Shown: positions 27,762-38,200 of the stretch, piece by piece
How positions within the stretch are numbered: the stretch's first letter is position 1
How the letters are laid out: each line of letters starts with the position of its first letter
Assembly: GCA_947630925.1 (NCBI GenBank)
Contig: CANRJM010000002.1
Coordinates: 62,001 to 126,000, forward strand
Length of the DNA: 64,000 nt
Reading direction: 5' to 3'
Source of the DNA: an uncultured Lachnospiraceae bacterium
GTDB taxonomy: Bacteria > Bacillota > Clostridia > Lachnospirales > Lachnospiraceae
The notes under the pieces: model-generated
The model's database searches: none
The model's input: the letters and a program-made list of their open reading frames with translations, nothing else
What the model was told of the DNA's origin: nothing
Program-made: the position numbers and the translations under genes

Positions 27762-28610
27762 TTATTTTGTGTTCAATGCTTTACCGTCTCTTCTTCTCAC
27801 AATCAATTTATTTGACTTGTTGTTCTTCTTACGGGTCTTTAAGCCAAGCGCCGGTTTCCCCCAAGGAGTACACGGACCCGGGCGGCCAATCCCCGCCTTA
27901 CCTTCGCCACCACCATGCGGATGGTCATTCGGGTTCATAACGGAACCACGAACGGTAGGTCTGATACCCATATGACGTTTACGTCCTGCCTTACCGAGGT
28001 TGACAAGTGCATGCTCGCCATTGCCAATCACGCCAATCGTCGCGCGGCAGAGAATCGGAACCATCCTCATCTCGCCGGATGGAAGCCTGAGGGTTGCATA
28101 CTTTCCTTCTTTTGCCATAAGCTGTGCGCTGTTACCGGCTGCCCGTACAAGCTGGCCTCCCTTGCCCGGATAGAGTTCAATATTGTGAATTTGTGTACCA
28201 ACCGGAATATTTTCAAGCGGAAGGCAGTTGCCCACTTCAATTTCCGCTGTCGAGCCGTTCATAATCTTCTGACCGACCTTTAAACCGTTTGGAGCAAGGA
28301 TATAAGCCTTCTGGCCATCTGCATATGCAATCAGCGCAATATTTGCCGTCCTGTTTGGATCGTACTCAATCGACTGAACCGTTGCCGGTATTCCATCCTT
28401 ATTTCTCTTAAAATCAATCACTCTGTATTTTCTTTTAGAACCGCCGCCACGATGTCTGACAGTAATCTTACCCTGTGCGTTACGTCCGGCGTTCTTCTTC
28501 AATGACACGGTCAGGGACTTCTCAGGTTTATTTTTAGTAATCTCAACCTTATCAAGAACTGACATCTGTCTTCTGGAAGGTGTATATGGGTTAAATGTTT
28601 TAATTCCCAT
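27762..28610 (-). CDS. rplB: 50S ribosomal protein L2
   Basis: [42 protein letters not shown]. Confidence 0.97.
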   Translation of the reverse strand: MGIKTFNPYTPSRRQMSVLDKVEITKNKPEKSLTVSLKKNAGRNAQGKITVRHRGGGSKRKYRVIDFKRNKDGIPATVQSIEYDPNRTANIALIAYADGQKAYILAPNGLKVGQKIMNGSTAEIEVGNCLPLENIPVGTQIHNIELYPGKGGQLVRAAGNSAQLMAKEGKYATLRLPSGEMRMVPILCRATIGVIGNGEHALVNLGKAGRKRHMGIRPTVRGSVMNPNDHPHGGGEGKAGIGRPGPCTPWGKPALGLKTRKKNNKSNKLIVRRRDGKALNTK

Positions 28611-28746
28611 GACGTTCTCTCCTTTCAAATATCATTGTATCAATCATCTGCGCGATAGGTTTTCCACGCAATTTTTATAATTTTGTTTTTGTTTGAAATA
28701 CAAACTTTTCATACGGAATGGTTTCAAAGAAATCTTTCGTCTTAAT

Positions 28747-29046
28747 TTATAAGCTTTCAAAGATTTCAATCTCTTTGCTATCCTCCGTCAACTGCACAAT
28801 CGCTTTCTTTCTCTTTGCCGTCTTACCGGAAGTCCTTCCACGGCGGCGTGTTTTTCCCGCTAAATTCATTGTGTTGACCTTGGCAACTTTTGTTCCTTCA
28901 AAGAGCTTTTCTACCGCTTCCTTAACCTGAATCTTGGTCGCATCCGGGTGCACGGCAAATGTGTATTTCTTCTCTTCCATGCCCATCATAGATTTTTCCG
29001 TGATCAACGGCTTCAGAATAATATCATAATACTTTAAATCTGCCAT
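28747..29046 (-). CDS. rplW: 50S ribosomal protein L23
   Basis: [32 protein letters not shown]. Confidence 0.97.
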   Translation of the reverse strand: MADLKYYDIILKPLITEKSMMGMEEKKYTFAVHPDATKIQVKEAVEKLFEGTKVAKVNTMNLAGKTRRRGRTSGKTAKRKKAIVQLTEDSKEIEIFESL

Positions 29047-29669
29047 TATGCGTACACCTCCTCAATCTTAGATACCGCATTCTTCGTGATCAAAATACTG
29101 TCATATTTTAAAATATCGTATACGTTGATTGCATTTGCCAATACCACGCGTACACCTTCAATGTTTCTTGCGGAAAGCGCAACATTGTCATTATCCTCTC
29201 CGTCCAGGATAATCAACGCCTTCTTTAACTTTAATGCATTCAGCACGCTTACCATCTTTTTAGTCTTAATCTCATCAAATTTTAAGGAATCCATAACATA
29301 GAACTTCTCTTCATTTACCCTTGATGTAAGCGCAGACTTAAGTGCATTGATCTTTTCTTTCCTGTTCATTTTAAAGGAATAATCTCTCGGCGTTGGCGCA
29401 AATACCACTCCGCCGCCTGTCCACTGCGGAGCTCTGATGGAGCCCTGTCTTGCATGACCGGTTCCTTTCTGTCTCCATGGTTTTCTTCCGCCGCCGCGTA
29501 CTTCAGAACGTGTTTTCGCCTTCTGTGTGCCTTGACGCTTATTTGCAAGCTGTAATACAACAGCCATATGAATCAAATGTTCATTTACCTTTACAGCAAA
29601 GATGTTGTCATTCAAATCCATCTTTCCAACTTCGCTGCCTTCCATATTATAAACAGATACGTTAGCCAT
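29046..29669 (-). CDS. rplD: 50S ribosomal protein L4
   Basis: [47 protein letters not shown]. Confidence 0.97.
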   Translation of the reverse strand: MANVSVYNMEGSEVGKMDLNDNIFAVKVNEHLIHMAVVLQLANKRQGTQKAKTRSEVRGGGRKPWRQKGTGHARQGSIRAPQWTGGGVVFAPTPRDYSFKMNRKEKINALKSALTSRVNEEKFYVMDSLKFDEIKTKKMVSVLNALKLKKALIILDGEDNDNVALSARNIEGVRVVLANAINVYDILKYDSILITKNAVSKIEEVYA

Positions 29670-29695
29670 CTGTGTGTTCCTCCTTTCCAAAAGAA

Positions 29696-30379
29696 TTATT
29701 TTACAGCCTTAACGCTTTCTTTTAACATCACGCAGGATTTCTTAGGTCCCGGAACAGCGCCCTTAACAAGAATCAGGTTCTGTTCTGCATCTACTCTGAC
29801 AATCTCCAGATTCTGAATCGTCACCTTGACGCCGCCCATACGTCCCGGCATCTTCTTACCCTTAAATACACGGCTCGGGTCGGAGCAGGCGCCGTTTGAA
29901 CCTGCATGCCTGTGAAATTTGGAACCATGTCCCATAGGTCCTCTATGAAGGCCATGTCTCTTAATAGCGCCCTGGAATCCTTTTCCCTTTGTCGTGCCGC
30001 TGACATCAATCTTGTCTCCGGCTTCAAAAAGGTCCGCTCTGATTTCCTGTCCGAGCGTATATTCTTCTGCGTTCTCAAACTTAAATTCTTTCAAATATCT
30101 CTTGCCTGAAACGCCTGCCTTTGCAAAATGTCCCTGCAACGGCTTATTCACGCCATGCGTTCTCTTTACTTCCTTTTTGCCGGTAGCGTCTTTGCTGATA
30201 ACCTTATCCTTCTTATCAACGAAACCTACCTGTACCGCACTGTAACCATCATGTTCAACAGTCTTGACCTGTGTCACAAAGCAAGGACCTGCCTGAAGTA
30301 CAGTGACCGGAGTTAATACTCCATCCTCGTTGAAGATCTGTGTCATACCAATCTTCGTAGCTAAAATAGCTTTCTTCAT
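29696..30379 (-). CDS. rplC: 50S ribosomal protein L3
   Basis: [47 protein letters not shown]. Confidence 0.97.
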   Translation of the reverse strand: MKKAILATKIGMTQIFNEDGVLTPVTVLQAGPCFVTQVKTVEHDGYSAVQVGFVDKKDKVISKDATGKKEVKRTHGVNKPLQGHFAKAGVSGKRYLKEFKFENAEEYTLGQEIRADLFEAGDKIDVSGTTKGKGFQGAIKRHGLHRGPMGHGSKFHRHAGSNGACSDPSRVFKGKKMPGRMGGVKVTIQNLEIVRVDAEQNLILVKGAVPGPKKSCVMLKESVKAVK

Positions 30380-30384
30380 TTAAA

Positions 30385-30525
30385 ATGCACCTCCTATTAA
30401 TCTACAGCGGATTTCCCTGCCCCCGCCGGGACGCGGAAATCATCCTAGACGGTCTATAATGTGCAAGTTCGTAAACCAAAAACTCGAACTACCTTTCGTA
30501 GCTTTTATATAAACCCTAAGGACTT
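30385..30525 (-). promoter_or_regulatory. Structured intergenic leader between rpsJ and rplC
   Basis: Hairpins GTTCG...CGAAC and GATTTCC(gcg)...GGAAATC within a 151-nt gap; other intergenic gaps in this operon are mostly short. Confidence 0.4.
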
Positions 30526-30530
30526 ACTTC

Positions 30531-30848
30531 TTATTTTTCTTTCATCTTTAATACAACAGCAACACCAGATGGCATTTCCATTTTCGTCAATGCTTCAATG
30601 GTCTTCTGTGTCGGCGCGATGACATCAATCAATCTCTTATGCGTTCTTTGCTCAAACTGCTCTCTGGAATCTTTGTACTTATGAACAGCACGAAGAATGG
30701 TTACCACTTCTTTTTTCGTCGGAAGAGGTACAGGACCGCTAACCTTCGCTCCCGTCTTCTTAACTGTATCAATGATTTTTCCTGCAGCATGATCAATCTG
30801 ATTGTGGTCATACGCTTTCAGTGTAATTCGCATTACATTTGTTGCCAT
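30531..30848 (-). CDS. rpsJ: 30S ribosomal protein S10
   Basis: [42 protein letters not shown]; start set at ATG 30848. Confidence 0.97.
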   Translation of the reverse strand: MATNVMRITLKAYDHNQIDHAAGKIIDTVKKTGAKVSGPVPLPTKKEVVTILRAVHKYKDSREQFEQRTHKRLIDVIAPTQKTIEALTKMEMPSGVAVVLKMKEK

Positions 30849-30869
30849 AAAAAAAGCCGCCTCCTTTTC

Positions 30870-31135
30870 GCACTTTTGCAAACATTACTGATCTTGGGTT
30901 TCCCCTATGTCTGCTTGTTTCAGCGGAACAAGTGGTGACTGTACACTTAACCGGGCGTGTCCCAAATTGGTTTACATTTTTGCGGGACATCCCTCTGCAT
31001 CATGCAGAATTATGTGATTTGTACAGTGACTTGTCGCCAGTTTTCTAACTTGACATTCGCTCCACGGAAAACCTGCAGCCCTGATATTTTCGGGCGCAGC
31101 AACCTCACGCTTCACCGCTATCAATGTCACAGCGT
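30870..31135 (-). promoter_or_regulatory. Long structured 5' leader of the S10 operon
   Basis: About 290 nt between the predicted TSS and rpsJ, with hairpins such as TGTCCCAA...TTGCGGGACA and CTTGTTCCGCTGAAACAAG. Confidence 0.5.
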
Positions 31136-31141
31136 CATTTA

Positions 31142-31170
31142 TTATACTACAGATATTCTGCATTTGCAAG
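31142..31170 (-). promoter_or_regulatory. SigA-type promoter of the S10-spc operon
   Basis: Minus strand TTGCAA - 17 nt - TATAAT. Confidence 0.8.
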
Positions 31171-31211
31171 CACTTTTTTCCATTTTTTTATCTGTCATTT
31201 TTATTAGAATC

Positions 31212-31310
31212 TCCATTCCGGAGCATTTACACAACGGGGCGACAGAAATTCGTGAATACGATTTCTTGTCTGCCATCAAGGGAATTTGTGACGCTCCGGC
31301 ACAAATTCCT
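31212..31310. repeat. Dispersed intergenic structured repeat, copy 1
   Basis: Shares CATTCCGGAGCxTTTACxCxACGGGGCGA ... CTGCCAyCA ... GACGCTCCGGCACAAAT with 41804-41920. Confidence 0.8.
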
Positions 31311-31326
31311 GTTTATCTCTATACAT

Positions 31327-31354
31327 AAAAACTGCGGAGCATATGCCCCGCAGT
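31327..31354 (-). terminator. Terminator downstream of spoVG
   Basis: ACTGCGG...CCGCAGT with TTTTTATG on the minus strand. Confidence 0.85.
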
Positions 31355-31367
31355 TATCATAATCATC

Positions 31368-31649
31368 TTATTCATTTTCCTGCGGCGATTCCTCGTCCAG
31401 AACTGCCGCATACTTCTCTAAAATTATATTTTGGACCTTCTCCCTTGTATTAGAATTAATCGGATGTGCAATATCCCGATATTCTCCATCTCCTGCCCGG
31501 CGACTCGGCATTGCAATAAACAGACCTTTTTCGCCTTCTATTACTTTAATGTCGTGAATCACAAATTCTTCATCTAATGTGATAGACACTATCGCCTTCA
31601 TTTTTCCTTCCTTCGCAATTTTTCGAATTCTAACGTCCGTTACCTGCAC
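31368..31649 (-). CDS. spoVG: Septation/regulatory protein SpoVG
   Basis: [51 protein letters not shown]. Confidence 0.95.
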   Translation of the reverse strand: MQVTDVRIRKIAKEGKMKAIVSITLDEEFVIHDIKVIEGEKGLFIAMPSRRAGDGEYRDIAHPINSNTREKVQNIILEKYAAVLDEESPQENE

Positions 31650-31693
31650 TACTTTAACCCCCTTTGGTTATCATATTCTGTTGTATTACCATG

Positions 31694-31722
31694 ATTGTAG
31701 CACCAATTTCCAAAAATAGCAA
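31694..31722 (-). promoter_or_regulatory. Promoter of spoVG
   Basis: Minus strand TTGCTA - 17 nt - TACAAT. Confidence 0.65.
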
Positions 31723-31788
31723 CTATATTTTTAGTACATTATCGTACTAATTATAATAGGAAGAAACTCATCAGTGATGTATTAAATT

Positions 31789-32910
31789 TTAAAATGCATA
31801 GCGTTCGTTCTTCTCAACTACAATTTTTGTTTCGCCATTCTGTCCCATATATTTTGTATTCGCGCGAATCGTTCCTCTGCTTTCGACAATACAATTTTCA
31901 ATATGTGTGTTATCGCCGATATAAACATCATTCAGTATAATAGAGTTTCTGATAACACAATTGTTCCCAATAAACACTTTTTTAAACAGAATAGAATCCT
32001 GGACTTCCCCATTAATAATACATCCACTGGAAACCAGACTGTTTTTAACGGTAGCGCCTGTGTTATACTTCGCCGGCGGCAAATCCTCTACCTTGGAATA
32101 AATATCCGGATACTGATTAAAAAAATAATTGCGGATCTCTCTGTCCAAAAAGTCCATATTTGTTCTGAAATAAGAGTCCACGGAAGAAATATTGCTCCAA
32201 TAATTCTCCATTGGATAAGTATAAATCTTTTTCACGTTTTTATAACGGATTAAAATATCCTTTACAAAATCGTATCTTTCTTCCTCAATTGATTTTTCAA
32301 TCAATTCTATTAATAGCCTTCTCCTGACAATATAAATTCCAGCTGATACCTGAAAACTGTTTGCGCTGATTGGTTTCTCTTCATACTCAACCACGCGCCC
32401 GTCGCTATCCGTACGAATCACTCCAAAACGGCTTGGATCATCTTTTTCCTTCACATTTGCTGTTACTATTGTGAAATCTGCTTTTTTGGCAATGTGATGC
32501 TCCAGAACCTTATTGTAATCCAATTTATATACTCCGTCTCCCGAAGCGATTACAACATATGGCTCATGACTCCCCTTCAAAAAACTGAGATTCTGCGCCA
32601 TAGCATCGGCTGTTCCCCGATACCAGTAGCTGTTCTCCGGCGTTGTCGTTGGCGTAAAGACATATAAGCCGCCCTGTTTCCGGCCGAAATCCCACCATTT
32701 TGAAGAATTTAAATGCTCGTTTAATGATTTTGCATTATACTGCGTAAATACTGCAACCTTCTGAATATGTGAATTACTCATATTGCTCAGTACAAAGTCA
32801 ATGCTGCGAAAGCCACCCGCAATCGGCATAGCCGCTGTAGCCCTCTTATTAGAAAGTTCCCTCATTCTACTATTATTACCGCCAGCTAAAACAATACCAA
32901 TCGCTCTCAT
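31789..32910 (-). CDS. glgD: Glucose-1-phosphate adenylyltransferase subunit GlgD
   Basis: GIVLAGGNNSRMRELSNKRATAAMPIAGGFRSIDFVLSNMSNS. Confidence 0.93.
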   Translation of the reverse strand: MRAIGIVLAGGNNSRMRELSNKRATAAMPIAGGFRSIDFVLSNMSNSHIQKVAVFTQYNAKSLNEHLNSSKWWDFGRKQGGLYVFTPTTTPENSYWYRGTADAMAQNLSFLKGSHEPYVVIASGDGVYKLDYNKVLEHHIAKKADFTIVTANVKEKDDPSRFGVIRTDSDGRVVEYEEKPISANSFQVSAGIYIVRRRLLIELIEKSIEEERYDFVKDILIRYKNVKKIYTYPMENYWSNISSVDSYFRTNMDFLDREIRNYFFNQYPDIYSKVEDLPPAKYNTGATVKNSLVSSGCIINGEVQDSILFKKVFIGNNCVIRNSIILNDVYIGDNTHIENCIVESRGTIRANTKYMGQNGETKIVVEKNERYAF

Positions 32911-34181
32911 TACCTGTCACCTACCTTAATTAAAGTTTCCCCGCCTGCAAGCTTTGCACCCGGATAATCTGCCGCTTCCGTCTTTCCGGAAATAGCGGTA
33001 TTTTTGCCAATTTCCACACCATCAGGAATTGTAGTATTTTCTCCAATTGTTACTAAACCAAATGCATAAACATCCGGTTTTACCTTGTTTGGAACCGCCT
33101 CGCCGACGCCGAGCTTACAGTTGGCGCCCACTGTAACACCTTCGGCAATGATGGATTTGTCTACAACGGTCCCTTTTCCAATTACCGTAGAACTCATGAT
33201 GATCGAGTCCTTTACAACTGCCCCCTCTTCAATCACAACTCCGGAACCAATTACCGAGTTGCGCACCTCGCCATAAATCTCAGCCGCTTCTCCGACAATC
33301 GCTTTGTCAACAATCGCTTCTGATGCAATGTACTGCGGCGGAATACGATCTGTCTTCGTATAAATCTTCCAAAATTCCTCATAAAGATTAAATACAGGAA
33401 TCAGATCAATCAGTTCCATATTGGACTCCCAATACGAGCCAAGCGTTCCGACATCCTTCCAATAGCCATTGTATTCATACGCAAACACCCGCTTGCCCTG
33501 TTCATGGCAATATGGAATGATATGTTTACCAAAATCGCATGCCGGCTGATCTTTTAATTTTATAAGGGCATCCCGCAATACCGGCCATGAGAAAATATAA
33601 ATCCCCATCGAAGCCAGATTGCTGCGCGGATGTTCCGGCTTTTCTTCAAATTCCTGGATCTGCTTCTGATCGTCAGTTATTACAACGCCAAAGCGGCTCG
33701 CCTCTTCCATCGGTACCGGAATTGTCGCCAACGTGATATCGGCATGATTTGCCTTGTGGAAATCAAGCATGACTTCGTAATCCATCTTATAAATATGATC
33801 GCCGCCAAGGATAAGTACATAATCCGGATTATAATACTCCATGTATCGCAAATTCTGGTAAATTGCATTTGCCGTACCGGTATACCACTCACTGCTTGTA
33901 CTCTTCTCATATGGCGGTAAAATAGAAACACCACCAACGTTTCTATCCAAATCCCAGGGAATTCCAATTCCAATATGCGTATTCAGTTGAAGCGGCTGAT
34001 ACTGTGTCAGAACCCCTACGGTATCAACACCAGAATTGATGCAGTTACTCAGCGGAAAATCAATGATACGGTATTTTCCCGCAAATGCAACTGCAGGCTT
34101 TGCCACGTTTGCTGTAAGAACTCCAAGTCTCGAGCCTTGTCCCCCTGCCAGTAACATTGCTATCATTTCTTTTTTAATCAC
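32910..34181 (-). CDS. glgC: Glucose-1-phosphate adenylyltransferase GlgC (GTG start)
   Basis: [45 protein letters not shown] 34181 after GAGGTGATAAC. Confidence 0.95.
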   Translation of the reverse strand: MIKKEMIAMLLAGGQGSRLGVLTANVAKPAVAFAGKYRIIDFPLSNCINSGVDTVGVLTQYQPLQLNTHIGIGIPWDLDRNVGGVSILPPYEKSTSSEWYTGTANAIYQNLRYMEYYNPDYVLILGGDHIYKMDYEVMLDFHKANHADITLATIPVPMEEASRFGVVITDDQKQIQEFEEKPEHPRSNLASMGIYIFSWPVLRDALIKLKDQPACDFGKHIIPYCHEQGKRVFAYEYNGYWKDVGTLGSYWESNMELIDLIPVFNLYEEFWKIYTKTDRIPPQYIASEAIVDKAIVGEAAEIYGEVRNSVIGSGVVIEEGAVVKDSIIMSSTVIGKGTVVDKSIIAEGVTVGANCKLGVGEAVPNKVKPDVYAFGLVTIGENTTIPDGVEIGKNTAISGKTEAADYPGAKLAGGETLIKVGDR

Positions 34182-34326
34182 GTTATCACCTCTTTTTTTG
34201 GAATAAAATAAGTATACCACAGTTTTTGGAAAATGTGAATAATTTTTACGAAATTTTTGGAATTTTTTGGTTTTTTTTGTACAATTCGCATAAAATTATT
34301 TTTTTCATTTGGATACACGCCAAACC

Positions 34327-34355
34327 TTGCCCTGAATCTTTTGATAAGCTATAAT
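34327..34355 (+). promoter_or_regulatory. SigA-type promoter of murC
   Basis: TTGCCC - 17 nt - TATAAT, followed by 5'UTR hairpin GCGCAAaaatgTTGCGC. Confidence 0.75.
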
Positions 34356-34413
34356 AAAAAATAAATAGCGCAAAAATGTTGCGCCGTCATATTATTATTA
34401 AAAACAGGATGGT

Positions 34414-35799
34414 GTGAATATTATGTACCAAATTGATTTGAAAAATCCATGTACCGCATACTTCATGGGCATCGGCGGCATTAGTATGAGCGGCTTTGCC
34501 AGATTGCTTCACGAAAATGGTTTTACTGTAAAAGGTTCCGATTCCCAAAAAAGTAAAATCACGGAGCAGCTTGTTTCCCTGGGAATCGATATAATATATG
34601 GACAAACCGCAGAAAATATTACTGATGATATTGATTTTATCGTATACACCGCCGCCATTCATCCAGACAATCCGGAGTTTGCGGCGGCTGTCAAAAAAGG
34701 GATCCCCATGATGGAGCGCGTTATGGTAGGGCAGATCATGAAAAACTATAAAAATGCCATCGGCATTTCAGGAACGCACGGAAAGACAACTACAACCTCT
34801 ATGCTTTCCCATATTTTTCTGGCTGCCGGAAAGGATCCGACCATTTCCGTCGGAGGCATTTTAGACGCGATCAAAGGAAATATCCGAATTGGACATTCCG
34901 AAAACTTTATTACGGAAGCATGTGAATATACCAACAGTTTTCTGAAATTTTTTCCAACTGCCGAAATCATCCTGAATATTGACGCCGATCATCTTGATTT
35001 CTTTAAAGATATTGAAGATATCCGCCATTCTTTCCAGGAATACACAAAACTTCTGCCGGACGACGGCGTATTAATCATCAATAAAGAAATACCAGATTAT
35101 GAAGAAATTACCGACGGGCTCTCCTGCCGCATCATTACCTTTAGTTTGGAGCAGGAAGCGGAATACGGAGCCGCCAATATCATTTTTGACGAAAACGGAT
35201 ATGGTTCCTTTGAGCTGTTACATAACGGAAAACCTACCGGAGACACGATCCGGTTAAATGTAATCGGAAAACACAATATTGCAAATGCATTATCCGCCAT
35301 TGCCACGGCGCAGTATTATGGCATTCCAATGGAACAGATACAGAAAGGGCTTTCTGCCTTTGCCGGCACAAAGCGCCGCTTTGAAAGGAAGGGCAGTTTT
35401 CAGGGGGTAACGGTTGTGGACGACTACGCGCATCATCCGACGGAAATCAAAGCAACGCTGCAGGCTGCGGAAAAATATCCGCACAAGCATCTCTGGTGCG
35501 TTTTCCAACCGCATACCTATAGCCGTACCCGCGCCCTGTTAAAGGAATTTGCCGAAGCTCTTTCCTATGCGGAAAACCTTATCCTTACTGATATTTATGC
35601 GGCAAGAGAAGCCGATCCGGGGGATATTTCTTCCAAAACACTCCAGGAAGAAATCCGGAAAAACGGCAAAGATGTCTATTATTTTTCAGATTTTGAAGAA
35701 ATTAAAAATTTTTTAAGAAAAAAATGTTTCAACGGCGATTTGTTGATAACCATGGGCGCTGGAAATGTTGTAAATATTGGAGAAGATTTAATCAAATAA
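34414..35799 (+). CDS. murC: UDP-N-acetylmuramate--L-alanine ligase
   Basis: YFMGIGGISMSGFARLL; GISGTHGKTTTTSM; DDYAHHPTEI; QPHTYSRT. Confidence 0.95.
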   Translation: MNIMYQIDLKNPCTAYFMGIGGISMSGFARLLHENGFTVKGSDSQKSKITEQLVSLGIDIIYGQTAENITDDIDFIVYTAAIHPDNPEFAAAVKKGIPMMERVMVGQIMKNYKNAIGISGTHGKTTTTSMLSHIFLAAGKDPTISVGGILDAIKGNIRIGHSENFITEACEYTNSFLKFFPTAEIILNIDADHLDFFKDIEDIRHSFQEYTKLLPDDGVLIINKEIPDYEEITDGLSCRIITFSLEQEAEYGAANIIFDENGYGSFELLHNGKPTGDTIRLNVIGKHNIANALSAIATAQYYGIPMEQIQKGLSAFAGTKRRFERKGSFQGVTVVDDYAHHPTEIKATLQAAEKYPHKHLWCVFQPHTYSRTRALLKEFAEALSYAENLILTDIYAAREADPGDISSKTLQEEIRKNGKDVYYFSDFEEIKNFLRKKCFNGDLLITMGAGNVVNIGEDLIK

Positions 35800-35801
35800 A
35801 G

Positions 35802-35926
35802 TTATACACATTATCCACATTTTTTTGTTGTTTTTCCTCAACAAAAAGCTGTGGATAAATTTTTATGCAATGCTCCTGTTATTCGTGGATCAATATCCCT
35901 TTTTTCATTTTTCCACATTATCCACA
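35802..35926. promoter_or_regulatory. DnaA-box cluster
   Basis: Perfect TTATCCACA at 35811-35819 (+), 35918-35926 (+) and 35850-35858 (-); one-mismatch boxes TTATACACA 35802-35810 and TTTTCCACA 35909-35917. Confidence 0.7.
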
Positions 35927-36028
35927 TTTCTTTTTCTGTAATCTTTGCGGAATCGGCAGGTATTTCCAACCCTTTCAAACTATGTTACAATACATTTTGT
36001 CGATAGGGAAAGGGAAAGTTTTTAAAGG

Positions 36029-37159
36029 ATGGTATTACTTATGGATCAGATATTATTATGTTCCAATCACATTCCATGCATGACTTCCATTAACAATACA
36101 TTTATCCGGAAATATATGCTGGACGCTAATGGAAGCTATGTTAAGGTTTATCTTTATTTATCTATGTGCATTCAATCGGGACAGGAGAATCTGTCTATTT
36201 CTTCTCTTGCCGATATGATGGAAAATACGGAAAAGGATATTCTCCGCGCATTGCGTTACTGGGAAAAGAAAGGACTTATGCTGCTGCAGCGGGACGAGGG
36301 ACAGCATACCATTACCGGAATTGAGATTGTCAATCCGGATCTTCTTCCGGAAACAGTTTCAGCAAAAAAGCCGCGCAAAGAGCCTGCTGCCATTGAGCAT
36401 ACCGCTTCCGCTGCGCAAACTGCCGCATCTGCCGAAGCGCTTCCTGCAACCGGCAGACAGGATTCCCCAAACATTTCCGTCACACAGGAGCAGACGGTGC
36501 GTCTGGCGCAGGATGATACTTTTTCCTGGACATGCCTCATTGTAGAAAGTTATCTGGAACGCCCGTTAAAGACAAGCGAAATCCAGTTGTTGACTTATCT
36601 TTATGATACCATGCACTTTTCAAAAGAGCTGATTCTTTATCTGTACGAATACTGCTGCTCTTTAAAAAAGACGAATGTAAAATATGTTCAGACCGTTGCG
36701 TTATCGTGGGCAGACCACAACATCACTACGCCGGAGGAAGCGCAGGAACATTCCGCTAATTACAGCACGGCCCGTATCGCCATTTCCAAAGCGCTGGCTC
36801 TTAGCAGGCCGTTAGCCGGAATCGAGTGCCAGTACGTGGAGCGCTGGCAGAAACAGTGGAATATGGATTTAGCCGTTATCCTGGAGGCGTGCAACCGGAC
36901 CATGCTCGCTATACAGAAAGCAGATTTTAAATATCTGGACGGTATTTTAAGCAACTGGCATGACAATAACGTACATACATTGCAGGATGTGCAGCTTTGC
37001 GATGAAACATATAATAAAAAGAAAAAAAAGACTGCAGTCCCCGCAGCCGGACGGACGGACGCATCCCCCGAAAAGCTAAACCAGTTTCAGAAATTCCAGC
37101 AGCGCGACATTTCCAAAGAAGAACTGGATCAGTTAGAAAAAACACTGCTTGCACAATAA
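36029..37159 (+). CDS. DnaD-domain primosome-like protein
   Basis: N-terminal winged-helix region plus DnaD-like repeats (CLIVESYLERPLKTSEIQLLTYLYDTMHFSKELILYLYEYC; YLDGILSNWHDNNVHTLQDV). Confidence 0.85.
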   Translation: MVLLMDQILLCSNHIPCMTSINNTFIRKYMLDANGSYVKVYLYLSMCIQSGQENLSISSLADMMENTEKDILRALRYWEKKGLMLLQRDEGQHTITGIEIVNPDLLPETVSAKKPRKEPAAIEHTASAAQTAASAEALPATGRQDSPNISVTQEQTVRLAQDDTFSWTCLIVESYLERPLKTSEIQLLTYLYDTMHFSKELILYLYEYCCSLKKTNVKYVQTVALSWADHNITTPEEAQEHSANYSTARIAISKALALSRPLAGIECQYVERWQKQWNMDLAVILEACNRTMLAIQKADFKYLDGILSNWHDNNVHTLQDVQLCDETYNKKKKKTAVPAAGRTDASPEKLNQFQKFQQRDISKEELDQLEKTLLAQ

Positions 37160-37180
37160 GTTCCTGAAAGGAGAACAAGA

Positions 37181-38188
37181 ATGGGCATCTCAAATACACA
37201 ATACCGCGATATTATGTTTGAATACGACCAGACACGTATGAAAAACCAGCGTCTGCTTGACGCACGGTATCAGGAGCTTTATGAAAAATTACCGGAACTC
37301 AAAGAAATCCATGAAAAGATCGTGGAACTGTCTATTCAACAGGCTAAGACAGAGGTATTGAATCCAGAAAAAGCAAAAAGAAATATGGATGGCTACGCTG
37401 CACAAAAGGATGCATTATTGCAGAGAAAAGCGGAAATTTTACAAGATAATGGTTATTCTGCGGATTACCTGTCTCCCATTTATACCTGCGCAGACTGTAA
37501 GGATACGGGATATCGGAATGGAAAACCCTGCCATTGTTTTATGCAGGCAAAACTGCAGATTTTATATGATAATTCAAATATGGGAGAAGTGTTGGAACGC
37601 GAAAACTTTGATACCTTTTGCGAAGAGTATTATGACGACACGGTCGTCCACAAAAATCTTTCCATCACGCCAAGAGAGAATATCCGCCGCATCAAAGAAA
37701 TCTGCCTTAAATTTATCAGGCATTTTGATGAAGTATACGATAACCTGTTATTTTATGGCAATACGGGAGTCGGCAAGACGTTTTTGACGCACTGTATTGC
37801 AAAGGAACTTTTGGACCGTTCGCACACCGTGCTTTACTTGACTTCCCAACAGCTTTTTGCTATTTTAGAGAAAAATAAGTTCCAAAAGGACAATCCTTAT
37901 ACAGTAAATGAGCAGGCTGCCTATATTTTAAACAGCGAGTTGCTCATTATTGATGATCTCGGAACAGAACTTTCCAACTCTTTTACAATTTCACAATTAT
38001 ATCATATAATTGAAGAAAGACATATCAACAAACGCTCGACGATTATCTCTACCAATCTGTCTTTTGCAGAATTGCGGGAACGTTACAGCGAAAGAGTTTT
38101 TTCCCGATTTACCGGATATTACGATTTTAAGCAGATTGTCGGAAACGATATCCGCATAAAAAAAGCAGTTAAAAAACAGAACATATAG
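37181..38188 (+). CDS. DnaC/DnaI-like ATP-binding replication protein
   Basis: LLFYGNTGVGKTFLTHCIAKELL; LLIIDDLGTELSN; ISTNLSFAELRERYSERVFSR. Confidence 0.9.
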   Translation: MGISNTQYRDIMFEYDQTRMKNQRLLDARYQELYEKLPELKEIHEKIVELSIQQAKTEVLNPEKAKRNMDGYAAQKDALLQRKAEILQDNGYSADYLSPIYTCADCKDTGYRNGKPCHCFMQAKLQILYDNSNMGEVLERENFDTFCEEYYDDTVVHKNLSITPRENIRRIKEICLKFIRHFDEVYDNLLFYGNTGVGKTFLTHCIAKELLDRSHTVLYLTSQQLFAILEKNKFQKDNPYTVNEQAAYILNSELLIIDDLGTELSNSFTISQLYHIIEERHINKRSTIISTNLSFAELRERYSERVFSRFTGYYDFKQIVGNDIRIKKAVKKQNI

Positions 38189-38200
38189 ATGGAGGTTACC

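Noticed and set aside
35802-35926. Chromosomal oriC
   Set aside because: DnaA boxes are present, but no dnaA/dnaN/rpmH neighbours and no extended AT-rich unwinding region was demonstrated; kept as a DnaA-box cluster only.
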